Positions 24,952 through 33,525 of a stretch of DNA of 46,911 nt are shown piece after piece. The stretch is taken from the IMG/VR virus record IMGVR_UViG_3300036851_000408, positions 1-46,911 of that record; one strand, given 5' to 3'. The translations under genes were made by a program, and so were the position numbers. The notes under the pieces are model-generated. The model saw only the letters and a list, made by a program, of their open reading frames with translations, had not been told where the DNA came from and did no database searches. Numbering within the stretch: the first letter of the stretch is position 1; each line of letters starts with the position of its first letter. The DNA is from a virus.

Positions 24952-26247
24952 ATGAGTGAATCTGCAGCAGGTAGTTATGCGTCTTTAGGGGGAACTGAGA
25001 TAGTCAATGATGAACGGACAGTAGCTTATCTTCTCAATGGTCTTCGTCCTCCTTCACTTGATGTTCGTGGTAGCTGTAGTTGTGAGAATATTGCCGAATT
25101 AGTTGGAGATGCTCCATATACCACACCTGAAATTGATGATGCACCTTGGTTTTCTTCAGACATCCCTGAGAGCGGTCGATTCGCAGGATTTTTAGTCTCT
25201 GAATTTGAGGGGATGGGTTCTACATTTACCCGAGCTATCACAGAGACCATCCATGATGGTGCCATATTAGGACGAGGAAGATTGAATGCCCGGACAATGG
25301 TCTGGAAGGGCTTCTTATTAGGAGCAGATTGCTGTGCGGTGGCCTATGGACTTCGGTGGTTGACTAAAGTTTTATCTGATATTGGAGATTGTCGAGATTG
25401 TGATGGAGAAGATCTAGAACTGTTGGTATGTTGTCCGGAAATTATTTCGGAATCGTTTGGTATTGTAGATACTGAAGGAGTTGAAGCACTTAGGAAATTG
25501 AAGAATGTTGGTTTGATAGTTGGTCCAACAGTCTTAAGTAATCATAAAACTGGATGTGGTAATTGCGGAGCTTCATGTATTACTGAGATTGAATTTTCCT
25601 TAGTAGCAGCGCAGCCGTTCATGTATTCTGCTCCTATTCCTCTTTATGAATGTGAAAGTTTGGCTCTCAATAAATCCACCAGAGTTTCTGATTCAGATGT
25701 TAGCTGTGCTCCTACAAACTGCGCTGATATATTATTGGAAAGTACTTGTCCTTCTCCTGATCTTCCTCCCACAGCAACTTATACAAACTCTTGTTTTGTT
25801 GAATCCCCAATCTATAGTGCTTTATATTTAACAGTGCCTAGAGCAGCATGGGGTTCTTTAGAAGAAGTAGTTCCTGTTATCACTATATCTACTGGTCCAC
25901 TTTCTATTCAATCAATAATTTTAGGTTTTTATACAAGTATCAGTGATAATCCTTGTGGAGATCTAATTACTAATCCTCCAAACTGTGATGTAATGTGCGA
26001 TGAATTAAAAATTATTGTGATACCTCCTCTCTCTAAATTTTATATTGATGGTAGGACCAAGCAGATGGCTTTAATATGTAATGATGGATCAGTTTTTCCG
26101 GGGGAACCACTGACGGCTGGTCCTTGGTCTTGGCCTTCTTTCAGCAAATTTGGTTTTTGTTTGGAAGTTTTATTTCCTGATAACTCCACAACTCCGTCGT
26201 CTGCTGATGTTTGTGTGTCTCTTACAATCGTTCCAAGGGAGGTGTAA
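24952..26247 (+). CDS. Minor tail protein, distal-tail-like
   Basis: 431 residues, first gene after the tape measure, the usual place for the distal tail protein that caps the tube. Contains FAGFLVSEFEGMGSTFTRAI, NARTMVWKGFLLGADCCAVAYGLRWL and LVVCCPE-like segments, and many Cys residues. The R-x-W-KGFL followed by a short Cys pair and L-RWL recalls other actinophage distal-tail proteins. ATG 24952 follows GGAGGTGAGTAG. Exact role inferred from position. Confidence 0.75.
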   Translation: MSESAAGSYASLGGTEIVNDERTVAYLLNGLRPPSLDVRGSCSCENIAELVGDAPYTTPEIDDAPWFSSDIPESGRFAGFLVSEFEGMGSTFTRAITETIHDGAILGRGRLNARTMVWKGFLLGADCCAVAYGLRWLTKVLSDIGDCRDCDGEDLELLVCCPEIISESFGIVDTEGVEALRKLKNVGLIVGPTVLSNHKTGCGNCGASCITEIEFSLVAAQPFMYSAPIPLYECESLALNKSTRVSDSDVSCAPTNCADILLESTCPSPDLPPTATYTNSCFVESPIYSALYLTVPRAAWGSLEEVVPVITISTGPLSIQSIILGFYTSISDNPCGDLITNPPNCDVMCDELKIIVIPPLSKFYIDGRTKQMALICNDGSVFPGEPLTAGPWSWPSFSKFGFCLEVLFPDNSTTPSSADVCVSLTIVPREV

Positions 26248-26876
26248 TGGCTGAACTTGGATGCACTAGCGGTTGTTCCTGCCATGCAGAAGAAGATGGA
26301 TTTTTTGCTAATGATTCGGAGCATGGGCGTCGAAATACTGTAGTAACTGGTAACGGAACTTTATCAGATCCCTGGACAGTTTCTTTTATTGATTCTGTGC
26401 AATATCGGCCAGTTGCAGCAGAAATTAGATATCCAGATAGGTCTCTTGATGGAATTCAGACTTTAAACGGAGAAGGTATTACAGTTGTATATAAAACTTC
26501 GCCTAACAATAAGACTGTGTTTGTTGGATATCCAACACCAACTAGTCCTAGCATGATTGTATCTGGAAATTATTTTATAGTCGGGGCAGCAGCAGAATTT
26601 CAAGCTAATGCTGATGCTGGAACTAAAAAAGCAATATCAATTAGAGCGGCTCATGCTACTCTCGGTTTTATTATTATTGCTGGAGCCGTTACTGCAGGAC
26701 TTACGACTGAGGATATGATTCTTACAGCATCAGGATATAGTCCTGGTCTTTTCGGAGATGAATTAGTTGCTTCAGGTTTTGGTCCAAGAACTCAAGCTTT
26801 TACTGTTGCTATTAGAGAAACAACTGCTGGGGCATTAAATATCAAGAAGCTCAAGTTTTGGGTGGCGATTATATGA
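26247..26876 (+). CDS. Minor tail protein, C1q/beta-sandwich-like
   Basis: 209 residues from ATG 26247 (overlaps previous TAA; RBS GGGAGG). Cys-rich N-terminus (LGCTSGCSCHAEEDGFF), then VTGNGTLSDPWTVSFIDS, a phrase repeated in variant form in the 27481 gene. The C-terminal ~150 residues alternate beta strands (GNYFIVGAAAEFQANADAG, FTVAIRETTAG), consistent with a C1q/TNF-like fold used in receptor binding or tail-tip structure. First of three tandem paralogues. Confidence 0.65.
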   Translation: MAELGCTSGCSCHAEEDGFFANDSEHGRRNTVVTGNGTLSDPWTVSFIDSVQYRPVAAEIRYPDRSLDGIQTLNGEGITVVYKTSPNNKTVFVGYPTPTSPSMIVSGNYFIVGAAAEFQANADAGTKKAISIRAAHATLGFIIIAGAVTAGLTTEDMILTASGYSPGLFGDELVASGFGPRTQAFTVAIRETTAGALNIKKLKFWVAII

Positions 26877-27481
26877 GCAATTGCGGGCAGTGTGGTGGTG
26901 GTGGAGCAGGAGGAATTTGTACATGCTTCACTGGAAATTCGGCAACAGCTACTGCTCGTGGCAATGGCAGCATTTCTCATCCATTCAATTTTGTTCCAAA
27001 TCATATTCCTAATCCCAGACCATGTGGACATATCACAAGAAGCTTAACTGTTCAAACACTTACAGCTAATATAGAAAATCTTGTTATTTTTGATACAGAT
27101 CAACATCCTTTTAATGGAGGTATGACACTCCTTGGAGAATTAACATTTCCTAGTAGTCGATTAACTGCTCCAGTTTCAGGTAAATATTTGGTAGGAGGAT
27201 TTGTTGTTTTATCGAATCCAGGTGCTGGTAATATTTCTAATCTAAGTATTGGTAAAAATGGTACAACGACTGATTTTGAAGTCAGAAAATCCAGCCAAGA
27301 TCCTGGTGGTGGTACCAGAATTATGATGGATGTGATGTCTTTAATTTCTTTATCAGCTTTTGATTATTTAGAACTTTATGTTTTTACTACATTAGCACTA
27401 GATATTACTATCAGTAACACAGATTTTGGTGCTACATTTAATTGCCCTGCATCTCTCTGGGCTCAATGGGTGGGATTCTAA
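26873..27481 (+). CDS. Minor tail protein, second tandem paralogue
   Basis: 202 residues; ATG 26873 overlaps the previous stop (ATGA). N-terminus MSNCGQCGGGGAGGICTCFT is Cys/Gly-rich, then ATARGNGSISHPFNFVPN (the paralogue motif). The C-terminal part is beta-rich: VSGKYLVGGFVVLSNPGAGN, LSAFDYLELYVFTTLALDIT. Likely the same fold as its neighbours with a diverged surface. Role at the tail tip is inferred. Confidence 0.65.
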   Translation: MSNCGQCGGGGAGGICTCFTGNSATATARGNGSISHPFNFVPNHIPNPRPCGHITRSLTVQTLTANIENLVIFDTDQHPFNGGMTLLGELTFPSSRLTAPVSGKYLVGGFVVLSNPGAGNISNLSIGKNGTTTDFEVRKSSQDPGGGTRIMMDVMSLISLSAFDYLELYVFTTLALDITISNTDFGATFNCPASLWAQWVGF

Positions 27482-28029
27482 TGGCACAAGATTTTTGCTG
27501 TGGCTGTACATTTGAGGATGATTATGGAACATCTACTGTTACAGGAGAAGGTTCTTTAGTAGATCCTTTTAGAGTAACTCTTATAGATCCTGCTTTTATT
27601 CGACCTCTTGTTCGTGTGCGTCGCACAAGTAATCAATCTATTCCAGATAATACAACTACAGCTGTGTCATTTGATACTGCCGTATTTGATCCAACTACTA
27701 TGTGGGTGATAGGATCTCCTACAAGACTGACAATTCTAACAGCCGGACTATATTTGATGGGTGGATGCACATCTTGGGAAGCTAATGCAACAGGTACAAG
27801 AGAACTTGCATTTAGAGTTAATGGAACAACAGAGCTTGAAAGTCAAGATAATCGGCCTGATTCTGGGTCAGTCGCTCTTCAACAAGCATTAAGTTATCTA
27901 TGGTTCTTTGATCCTGGAGATTTTGTTGAATTAATAGCCAGACAAGAATCCGGTGGGGCTCGTAATCTTGTAACACAAGCTGTCTATAGTACCGTATTAT
28001 GGATGGTCTATATCGGTAAGAAGGTCTAA
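27481..28029 (+). CDS. Minor tail protein, third tandem paralogue
   Basis: 182 residues from ATG 27481 (TAATG). Starts MAQDFCCGCTFEDD, then TVTGEGSLVDPFRVTLIDP, matching the 26247 protein. The core LTILTAGLYLMGGCTSWEAN, LAFRVNGTTELESQD and FDPGDFVELIARQESGGARN read as a C1q-like sandwich (the AG-x-Y-x-x-GG pattern and a GDxVEL strand). The next start follows its stop directly. Confidence 0.68.
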   Translation: MAQDFCCGCTFEDDYGTSTVTGEGSLVDPFRVTLIDPAFIRPLVRVRRTSNQSIPDNTTTAVSFDTAVFDPTTMWVIGSPTRLTILTAGLYLMGGCTSWEANATGTRELAFRVNGTTELESQDNRPDSGSVALQQALSYLWFFDPGDFVELIARQESGGARNLVTQAVYSTVLWMVYIGKKV

Positions 28030-28164
28030 ATGCTCACCTGTCCGTATTTCGTTTGGACATACGGTGGGATTCTTATGTGTGTAGATGGAGTAAGTATCAT
28101 AGGAAGTCCATTTGGTGAAGCCGCAATATCGAATGTTGAAGAATTATGTATTGTCTGGTGTTGA
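28030..28164 (+). pseudogene. Truncated duplicate of the next minor tail gene
   Basis: 44 codons: MLTCPYFVWTYGGILMCVDG then VSIIGSPFGEAAISNVEEL and a short unrelated end (CIVWC). This mirrors the start of the following gene (SCPYYATTYGGILICVNG, VSIIGDPFDETPTSNVEEL) residue for residue, with a shared TGTCCGTATT and TACGGTGG at DNA level. The copy stops where the full gene continues. It may still be translated, as its ATG follows the previous stop directly. Confidence 0.7.
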
Positions 28165-28169
28165 TTTAA

Positions 28170-29360
28170 ATGGCTGCTAGTTGTCCGTATTATGCTACCA
28201 CCTACGGTGGTATTCTTATATGTGTTAATGGCGTAAGTATTATTGGTGACCCATTTGATGAAACTCCAACATCCAATGTAGAAGAACTACAAGAAGTTGG
28301 AGGTACCCGGTTAGGTTGTGGGGAGCCAACCGTTTTTATCACATCACGTTGTGCAGCTGGTGTATCTTGTATTTTAGATAATGTTACAAAGCTTCAATGG
28401 GATCGCAGACTAGATGATATCTCAGAAGCTGAAGTAGAGGTTTCCTTAGGAGGAGATTCTGTAAGTACTTGTTGTGAGTGTCTCGCCGATGTGGAGCCGT
28501 GGTGCCATGAGCTTCATGTATGGAGAGATGGAGAGGAAGTTTGGGTAGGCCCGGTTGTAGAGATCACTTATTCTTATACTAAAATCCTTATTAGAGCTAG
28601 AGATTCTTTAGCTTTCCTGACTGTTCGTGTACCGCCTATTGATATAAACTTTACAGCAGTTGATACAGATCTTACTACTATTGGTGAGTTTATTATTGAA
28701 ACTGCATTTTCTGAAGATACTGTTACCTGTGAAGTAGATAACATTCATTCTACTCCATCAGGATTTCTTGGTAAGCGATTCTTTGAGAAATTTAGTACTA
28801 CAGCATTTGAAATGTTGGCTGATCTTGCTGATACAGGATTGGATTTTACAACCCTAGGCCGCACTATTGTTCTCGTCGGAGATGCAACCCCATTAATTCC
28901 TCTAATACTTCTCAATGATGAGCATATTCTTGGAGAAGTAGAAATTAGTAAAAATGGGGATCTACAAGGGAATCGATGGTATGTACATTTCGAGGGCGAT
29001 GAGGGAACCCCTGCTTCTAGTGCTCCCGTAAACTTCTTTTGTTATGGTCCAATAGAGCGACTAAAAGATGGAAATGGATTGCAGGACGGAGTTTCAGCCG
29101 GACAGGCTGCAGATATTTATGCAGCATCTACAAAGATCGCCCCCAGGATCATGGAGGTGCCTCCTGGGAGCCGTCTGAGCCCCGACACTCCCTGGCAGAT
29201 TGATCAAATGGTTCCAGGTGCTAGAGTAGACGTAGCAATTCTCAAAACCTGTTTCCAACTCACGCAGAGTTTTAGATTAACTCGTGTAGAAGCAGTTTAT
29301 GCAGCAGATGGAGAACAAATTAATATTACTCTTTCTCCTATTGACAATCCAGAAGGTTAA
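28170..29360 (+). CDS. Minor tail protein (tail hub/tip)
   Basis: 396 residues. N-terminus SCPYYATTYGGILICVNG; then RCAAGVSCILDNVTKLQWDR, a phrase typical of actinophage tip proteins that resemble the tail-associated hub family; CCECLADVEPWCHELHVWRD and VWVGPVVEITYS continue this pattern. The C-terminus ends with LTRVEAVYAADGEQINITLS. Likely part of the baseplate-like tip. Preceded by its own truncated duplicate. Confidence 0.75.
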   Translation: MAASCPYYATTYGGILICVNGVSIIGDPFDETPTSNVEELQEVGGTRLGCGEPTVFITSRCAAGVSCILDNVTKLQWDRRLDDISEAEVEVSLGGDSVSTCCECLADVEPWCHELHVWRDGEEVWVGPVVEITYSYTKILIRARDSLAFLTVRVPPIDINFTAVDTDLTTIGEFIIETAFSEDTVTCEVDNIHSTPSGFLGKRFFEKFSTTAFEMLADLADTGLDFTTLGRTIVLVGDATPLIPLILLNDEHILGEVEISKNGDLQGNRWYVHFEGDEGTPASSAPVNFFCYGPIERLKDGNGLQDGVSAGQAADIYAASTKIAPRIMEVPPGSRLSPDTPWQIDQMVPGARVDVAILKTCFQLTQSFRLTRVEAVYAADGEQINITLSPIDNPEG

Positions 29361-29366
29361 AAAGGA

Positions 29367-29954
29367 ATGGCTTACAATCCTAAAAAGGACGAATTTTTAG
29401 ACCCGCCTAAAGGCATTAAAACTCAACGTTCAGGGGCCCGGGTCCCTCGTCCTACATTTCCTCCTGCACCTGTGCCTGGGGATTTGTTTTTCGAAACAGA
29501 CACAAGAATTTTCTGGGTCTGGGATGGTGTTATCTGGGCTAAATTGTCCACTGATCCTGCAACTCAGAGCGTCGCCACTGCCGAAACTGATGCTGCAGGT
29601 GGCGGATTCACAGATTTGGCAACGGTAGGACCTACTGTTACTGTAAACGTGGGATCATCGGGCAGTCTTCTAGTTACCCTCTCTTGTGGGATTACCCCAG
29701 GAACCGGAGGGAACTCACAAATGGGATTTGCTCTCTCCGGGGCGAACACTTTGGCTGCCTCATCGATTCGTGCGCTGATCGTAAGTGTCGGAAATGTGGG
29801 TGGTACCGGAGTTTCGGGGTCCACCTGGCATATTGGCGCTTCTTTCCTTCTGACTGGATTGAACGCCGGGAGTACAACCGTGACGGCAAAATACAATTCT
29901 CTGATTACTACCGGCACTTATTACGATCGCACGATCATCGTGCAGTCAATCTAA
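29367..29954 (+). CDS. Minor tail protein
   Basis: 195 residues; N-terminal ~65 (RVPRPTFPPAPVPGDLFFET, DTRIFWVWDGVIWAKL) is a short Pro-rich linker with a WDG-x-x-W motif common in tail-tip proteins. The rest is a beta-rich domain (FTDLATVGPTVTVNVGSSGS, TVTAKYNSLITTGTYYDRTI). Starts six bases after the previous stop with AAAAGGA as RBS. Receptor or tip function inferred. Confidence 0.6.
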   Translation: MAYNPKKDEFLDPPKGIKTQRSGARVPRPTFPPAPVPGDLFFETDTRIFWVWDGVIWAKLSTDPATQSVATAETDAAGGGFTDLATVGPTVTVNVGSSGSLLVTLSCGITPGTGGNSQMGFALSGANTLAASSIRALIVSVGNVGGTGVSGSTWHIGASFLLTGLNAGSTTVTAKYNSLITTGTYYDRTIIVQSI

Positions 29955-29963
29955 GGAGTAAAT

Positions 29964-30791
29964 ATGCCCGCTGGACCTAGAATACGCGATAATAATGTTT
30001 TTGGAACAACTACAGACAATCCCTTGGCAGCAGGTGCTACAACCTTCAACTCTGCAGGACTAGCAAAGATGTCTGTAGTGGCGGCTGCGCATGCAGTGGT
30101 TACTTTGGACCCAATCCGACAGTTTGGGGAGCCAGAGATTGTTGTAGTTACTGTTCACACAGCGTCTGCAACTGTGGCAACTATTACCAGAGGTCAGTAT
30201 GGAACAGTTGATCGAGCACATCCTCAAGGGACATTATGGGTTCATCAACCTATTGATGAGGATTTTATTGAAGTACTGACTTCTATCACTCGTCCTTCTA
30301 ACCCATATGAGGGCCAGTTCATATTTGAAACTAATACTAATAAGCTGGTTGGATTTGGTGGAGTTGATTGGGCACCTAGGGATGCTGGTGGACAACTTGG
30401 TTCCTCTCAAGCAATAGCGAACCAAACTGGTATCAGCACAACGATAGTTGACTTAACTAATCTTTCTACTATAGTTACAGTATCTGATAATAGACGTATT
30501 CATATTGAAGGAGTAGCTAACTTTGTTAATGTAGAAGCAGCACAGAATGGTATCCAATTTTTTATTAGGGAAGGTTCGACACAAATTAAACGAACTTTGT
30601 ACGTTGCACAGGCGGCAGGTGCTGCTGATAACGCTGATTTTATTTCAGGACACGTATCAATTGTCTTTGCACCATCAGCAGGTTCCCATACGTATAAACT
30701 ATCAGCGCAGGCTACCGGGGCTAGCTTTACCCTATCCGCCTCTGCCACTGATCCTGCTTTCATTTTGGTTACAGATATTGGGGCTGCTTAA
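29964..30791 (+). CDS. Minor tail protein
   Basis: 275 residues. The N-terminal ~95 (DNPLAAGATTFNSAGLAKMS, EIVVVTVHTASATVATITRG) is a domain often found at the start of tail-tip proteins, linked by PSNPYEGQFIFETNTNKLVG (a P-x-EGQ-x-Y-ET-like phrase also seen in the previous protein as PVPGDLFFET). The C-terminus (HTYKLSAQATGASFTLSASA) is beta-rich. RBS AAGGAG upstream. Ends on TAATG with the endolysin. Confidence 0.65.
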   Translation: MPAGPRIRDNNVFGTTTDNPLAAGATTFNSAGLAKMSVVAAAHAVVTLDPIRQFGEPEIVVVTVHTASATVATITRGQYGTVDRAHPQGTLWVHQPIDEDFIEVLTSITRPSNPYEGQFIFETNTNKLVGFGGVDWAPRDAGGQLGSSQAIANQTGISTTIVDLTNLSTIVTVSDNRRIHIEGVANFVNVEAAQNGIQFFIREGSTQIKRTLYVAQAAGAADNADFISGHVSIVFAPSAGSHTYKLSAQATGASFTLSASATDPAFILVTDIGAA

Positions 30792-31645
30792 TGGCAATCT
30801 GGTATGAGAAGGCAATTAAAGAAGAACTTCCTAATGCAGGAAACTTCTTAACGTCAGCGCCTTGGAGAGGGGTTCTTCACACAACAGAAGGATCGAAATA
30901 CGCAGGAGCTTTAGTAGCCTACAAGGCTAATAATTCAGCGCCACACTTCACTATCAGCTACGAAAGTAATCAGTTCCAGGTCTGGCAACACATCCCAATT
31001 AATAAGGCAGCCCGTGCTTTAAAGAATAAGCCTGGAGGTGTTGAGACTAACCGGCTACGGTGTATCCAGATTGAGATTGTTTGGAAAGCAAATGAAGCTC
31101 ATCTCATCCCTGTTCCGTTTTTAGACGGGCTAAAGAGCTTGATGCGATGGATTGAAGCCAATACAACCATCAGGTCTGTTAAACCTGTGAAACCGTTCGC
31201 CACGCAGTATGGCCAGACAGACCGAAGAATGACTGGCGCTGAATGGACTGCCTTCAACGGGTGGTGTGGTCACTGTCATGTTCCTGAAAATGATCATTGG
31301 GATCCCGGTTCGATCAATATCGACTATCTTCTGAAGTCCGCAGTGCAAAATCTGATTATCGGAACACCTGTGGAGGTAGATGTGCAGCTTACCCCTGTCC
31401 AACTCAACATCCCTCTAGATAGCTCTGGGAAGGGCTGGATCCGGGTGCCCTACCAGATTGACACCATTGTCGGTCTGAAGGCGCACAGCGGCACCCGGCC
31501 TGGTGTGGACGGCCATTATGATGGCACCCCGGACGAGGTGGCTCTCACTCCTGACGATGACGCCACGGGTGTCGGTAGTGTCGTAGTGGTTCAGGGGGGA
31601 GTCCCTGGTGCTACTGCTCCAGTCTGGTTCCATGTTATAAGTTAG
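30791..31645 (+). CDS. Endolysin, N-acetylmuramoyl-L-alanine amidase-like
   Basis: Cleaves the peptide stem from the glycan of peptidoglycan at lysis. 284 residues: zinc ligand His30 in VLHTTEGS, APHFTISYES strand, then GHCHVPENDHWDPG (160-173) with His169 and Asp171 as likely zinc ligands, as in amidase-2 (PGRP-like) folds. The remaining ~85 residues include IPLDSSGKGWIRVPYQ and WFHVIS and are probably a wall-binding domain of unknown family. No signal peptide, so a holin is expected. Coupled to the minor tail gene. Confidence 0.87.
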   Translation: MAIWYEKAIKEELPNAGNFLTSAPWRGVLHTTEGSKYAGALVAYKANNSAPHFTISYESNQFQVWQHIPINKAARALKNKPGGVETNRLRCIQIEIVWKANEAHLIPVPFLDGLKSLMRWIEANTTIRSVKPVKPFATQYGQTDRRMTGAEWTAFNGWCGHCHVPENDHWDPGSINIDYLLKSAVQNLIIGTPVEVDVQLTPVQLNIPLDSSGKGWIRVPYQIDTIVGLKAHSGTRPGVDGHYDGTPDEVALTPDDDATGVGSVVVVQGGVPGATAPVWFHVIS

Positions 31646-31646
31646 A

Positions 31647-31742
31647 ATGACTAGATGCGAAAGCTGCGAAAAGGAGTTTGAACCTGTAAAAACAAGATGG
31701 TTATGTCCGTTTTGTGGTTATAGGAACTATTGTTGCGGTTAA
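31647..31742 (+). CDS. Tiny zinc-ribbon protein
   Basis: 31 residues with two CxxC knuckles: MTRCESCEKEF and WLCPFCGYRNYCCG. Typical treble-clef or zinc-ribbon spacing, as seen in very small phage proteins. Its ATG follows the endolysin stop closely. Could bind RNA polymerase or nucleic acid; no direct evidence. Confidence 0.65.
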   Translation: MTRCESCEKEFEPVKTRWLCPFCGYRNYCCG

Positions 31743-31754
31743 GGAGGAATAGGA

Positions 31755-32021
31755 ATGACAACCAAGAAGCTCAGTTTGAATGAATTCGCCAAGTCTAAAG
31801 AACGTGCAAAGTGTGTGGTTTGTGTACTTCCCGAACGTGAAGAGATTGACGAAGCTTATAGAGGAGGAGTCACTCGTAAAATCATTCTTTCGTGGCTGTG
31901 GGAGGTTAAGGGATACGAAGGCAAGGCTGTATTCGATGAGAGCGGTGCTCCAAGGGGGCTCTCTTCTACCTCACTGGATCACCATCTGACTGGTCAACAT
32001 CATTTCCAAAAAGCAGAATAA
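31755..32021 (+). CDS. HTH-type DNA-binding protein
   Basis: 88 residues. KCVVCVLPEREEIDEAYRGG then VTRKIILSWLWEVKGYEG suggests a Cys pair followed by a helix-turn-helix; the C-terminal SSTSLDHHLTGQHHFQK has the H-x-x-x-HH pattern seen in small actinophage HTH proteins. AAGGAGGAA is the RBS. Typically sits ahead of the replication genes. Target unknown. Confidence 0.55.
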   Translation: MTTKKLSLNEFAKSKERAKCVVCVLPEREEIDEAYRGGVTRKIILSWLWEVKGYEGKAVFDESGAPRGLSSTSLDHHLTGQHHFQKAE

Positions 32022-32069
32022 ATAGCAGAAACCGGCTGACATGGCCTGGCTACCCTAGGAGGTAGGAAC

Positions 32070-33107
32070 GTGTCCGATCTTTCGCTCAGTAACTTTAGTC
32101 GAGAGAATGAAGAAGTTGTCAGTCTTCGAGCTGCCAACACTAAACTTGCGCAACAGCTTGCAGAAGCGAAGCGGAAGGTCGAACGGTTGGTTGAAGCAAC
32201 ACATCAAGGCGCTTATGATGCTATGTTATCTTTGGGCCCATTAACAGATGTTCCTGCTCCAGCAACAGATAAACGAAGAAAAAATGCTGAAGCGGCTCTT
32301 TGGCATCTTACTGACTGGCAAGGAGCTAAGCTTACTGCTAGTTATAACTCAGAAGTAATGAAAGAACGTGTTATGCGATTCTGTCAAAAGGCGTCCAAGA
32401 TTACTGAGATTCAAAGAGCAGACCACCCCGTACGCCACGGGGTTATTCTTTTAGGTGGCGATATGATCGAAGGCGTACAAATCTATCCTCACCAACCTTT
32501 TGAGATTGACCAGACTATCTTTGGTCAATATGTAACGGTGTCACGATTGATCGTAGATGTTGTACGCTACGCTCTTTCGATATATGACACGGTCGAGGTG
32601 GTGGGTGAGTGGGGTAACCATGGACGTATGGGTTCTAAGCGTTCCGTAATCCCAAACGCAGACAACCTCGACCGCATGACCTATGAGCTTGCTCGTCAGC
32701 TTTTGGAAACAGAAAACACGAACAGGCTCAAGTGGGAAGAGAACGGCCCGGAGGACATCCAGCGTGTAGAGATTGGTAACTACCGCGCCTTGCTCATTCA
32801 CGGGGATGAGATTGGACGGGGTGGTTTTGCTTCCCCTACCACCATTGTCCAACACGCCAACAGATGGCGTTCAGGCGCTTATCCTTGGGAGTTTAATGAT
32901 GTATATGTGGGACATTACCACAACCACAGTGAATGGGCTTTGGCCAATGGATCCGGTGCGGTGTATCAGACGGGTTCTACGGAGTCTGACAACCGCTACG
33001 CCCGTGATACTATGGCCGCATCAGCAGTACCTTCCCAGCGTCTTCACTTTATTGACCCTGAAAGAGGCAGAGTAACTGCTATCTATCGGCTATTCGTTGA
33101 CGCCTAA
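32070..33107 (+). CDS. Metallophosphoesterase
   Basis: 345 residues. N-terminal coiled coil (RAANTKLAQQLAEAKRKVER), then a calcineurin-like domain with metal motifs ILLGGDMIEG (GD), VGEWGNHGRM (GNH), LLIHGDEIG (GH/D) and VGHYHNHSEW (GHxH). The set GD-GNH-GD-GHxH fits a phosphodiesterase or nuclease. No aspartate in the first DxH position is visible, so the binuclear site may be incomplete or the first ligand degenerate. Start GTG 32070; GGAGG precedes it within a small CTACC/GGTAG hairpin. Likely DNA or nucleotide processing. Confidence 0.85.
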   Translation: MSDLSLSNFSRENEEVVSLRAANTKLAQQLAEAKRKVERLVEATHQGAYDAMLSLGPLTDVPAPATDKRRKNAEAALWHLTDWQGAKLTASYNSEVMKERVMRFCQKASKITEIQRADHPVRHGVILLGGDMIEGVQIYPHQPFEIDQTIFGQYVTVSRLIVDVVRYALSIYDTVEVVGEWGNHGRMGSKRSVIPNADNLDRMTYELARQLLETENTNRLKWEENGPEDIQRVEIGNYRALLIHGDEIGRGGFASPTTIVQHANRWRSGAYPWEFNDVYVGHYHNHSEWALANGSGAVYQTGSTESDNRYARDTMAASAVPSQRLHFIDPERGRVTAIYRLFVDA

Positions 33108-33112
33108 CATGG

Positions 33113-33154
33113 TATAATCCTGCGGGGGTCGGAAAGGCCCCCGCAGGAATTATA
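33113..33154 (+). terminator. Long hairpin terminator
   Basis: TATAAT + CCTGCGGGGG (33113-33128) pairs with CCCCCGCAGG + ATTATA (33138-33154), with one bulged A at 33148 and loop TCGGAAAGG. The 16-pair stem could stop transcription in either direction. The TATAAT is part of the stem, so reading it as a -10 box is not supported by itself. Confidence 0.75.
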
Positions 33155-33174
33155 GGAAAGAGGAACATAGCCTT

Positions 33175-33525
33175 ATGATGGAAGTCCTCTTCATGCAGCA
33201 TAACCATACCATAACACAATTTAATGGTGAACGTATCGCTCATTGCTCAACCGAACGTCCAGATAAAGATAACTGGATTGAGTTAGACCTTTTCATTTCT
33301 GAGAATGATCAGTGGATTCTTCAAACCATCGGTCGTACTAGGATAGCTGGGCAACAAGATCTTTACACTTGTAAAATGGCATTTGAACCAATGGAAATTA
33401 TTGATTCATTGGTCAAGGATACTCGTCGCTATAACAAGAATGATGATTATGAACCATTGAGTTGGCCTGCAAAATGTATCCTGGCAGAAGCTCTGAAATA
33501 TTTATCTGAATGTGTATGTGACTGA
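33175..33525 (+). CDS. Hypothetical protein
   Basis: 116 residues, from ATG 33175 (a second ATG follows at once, and 33193 is another possible start). Contains FNGERIAHCSTERPDKDNWI and LDLFISENDQWILQTIGRTR, a beta-hairpin-like region, then an acidic helix. Its end overlaps the next start by one base. No family recognised; its position suggests an early replication-linked gene. Confidence 0.6.
   Translation: MMEVLFMQHNHTITQFNGERIAHCSTERPDKDNWIELDLFISENDQWILQTIGRTRIAGQQDLYTCKMAFEPMEIIDSLVKDTRRYNKNDDYEPLSWPAKCILAEALKYLSECVCD

Noticed and set aside
32050-32065. CTACC/GGTAG hairpin around the metallophosphoesterase RBS as a riboswitch
   Set aside because: Only five pairs with the RBS mostly in the loop; too weak to claim regulation.
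33113-33118. TATAAT as a -10 promoter
   Set aside because: It is exactly the outer arm of the terminator stem and no matching -35 box was seen at the right distance.
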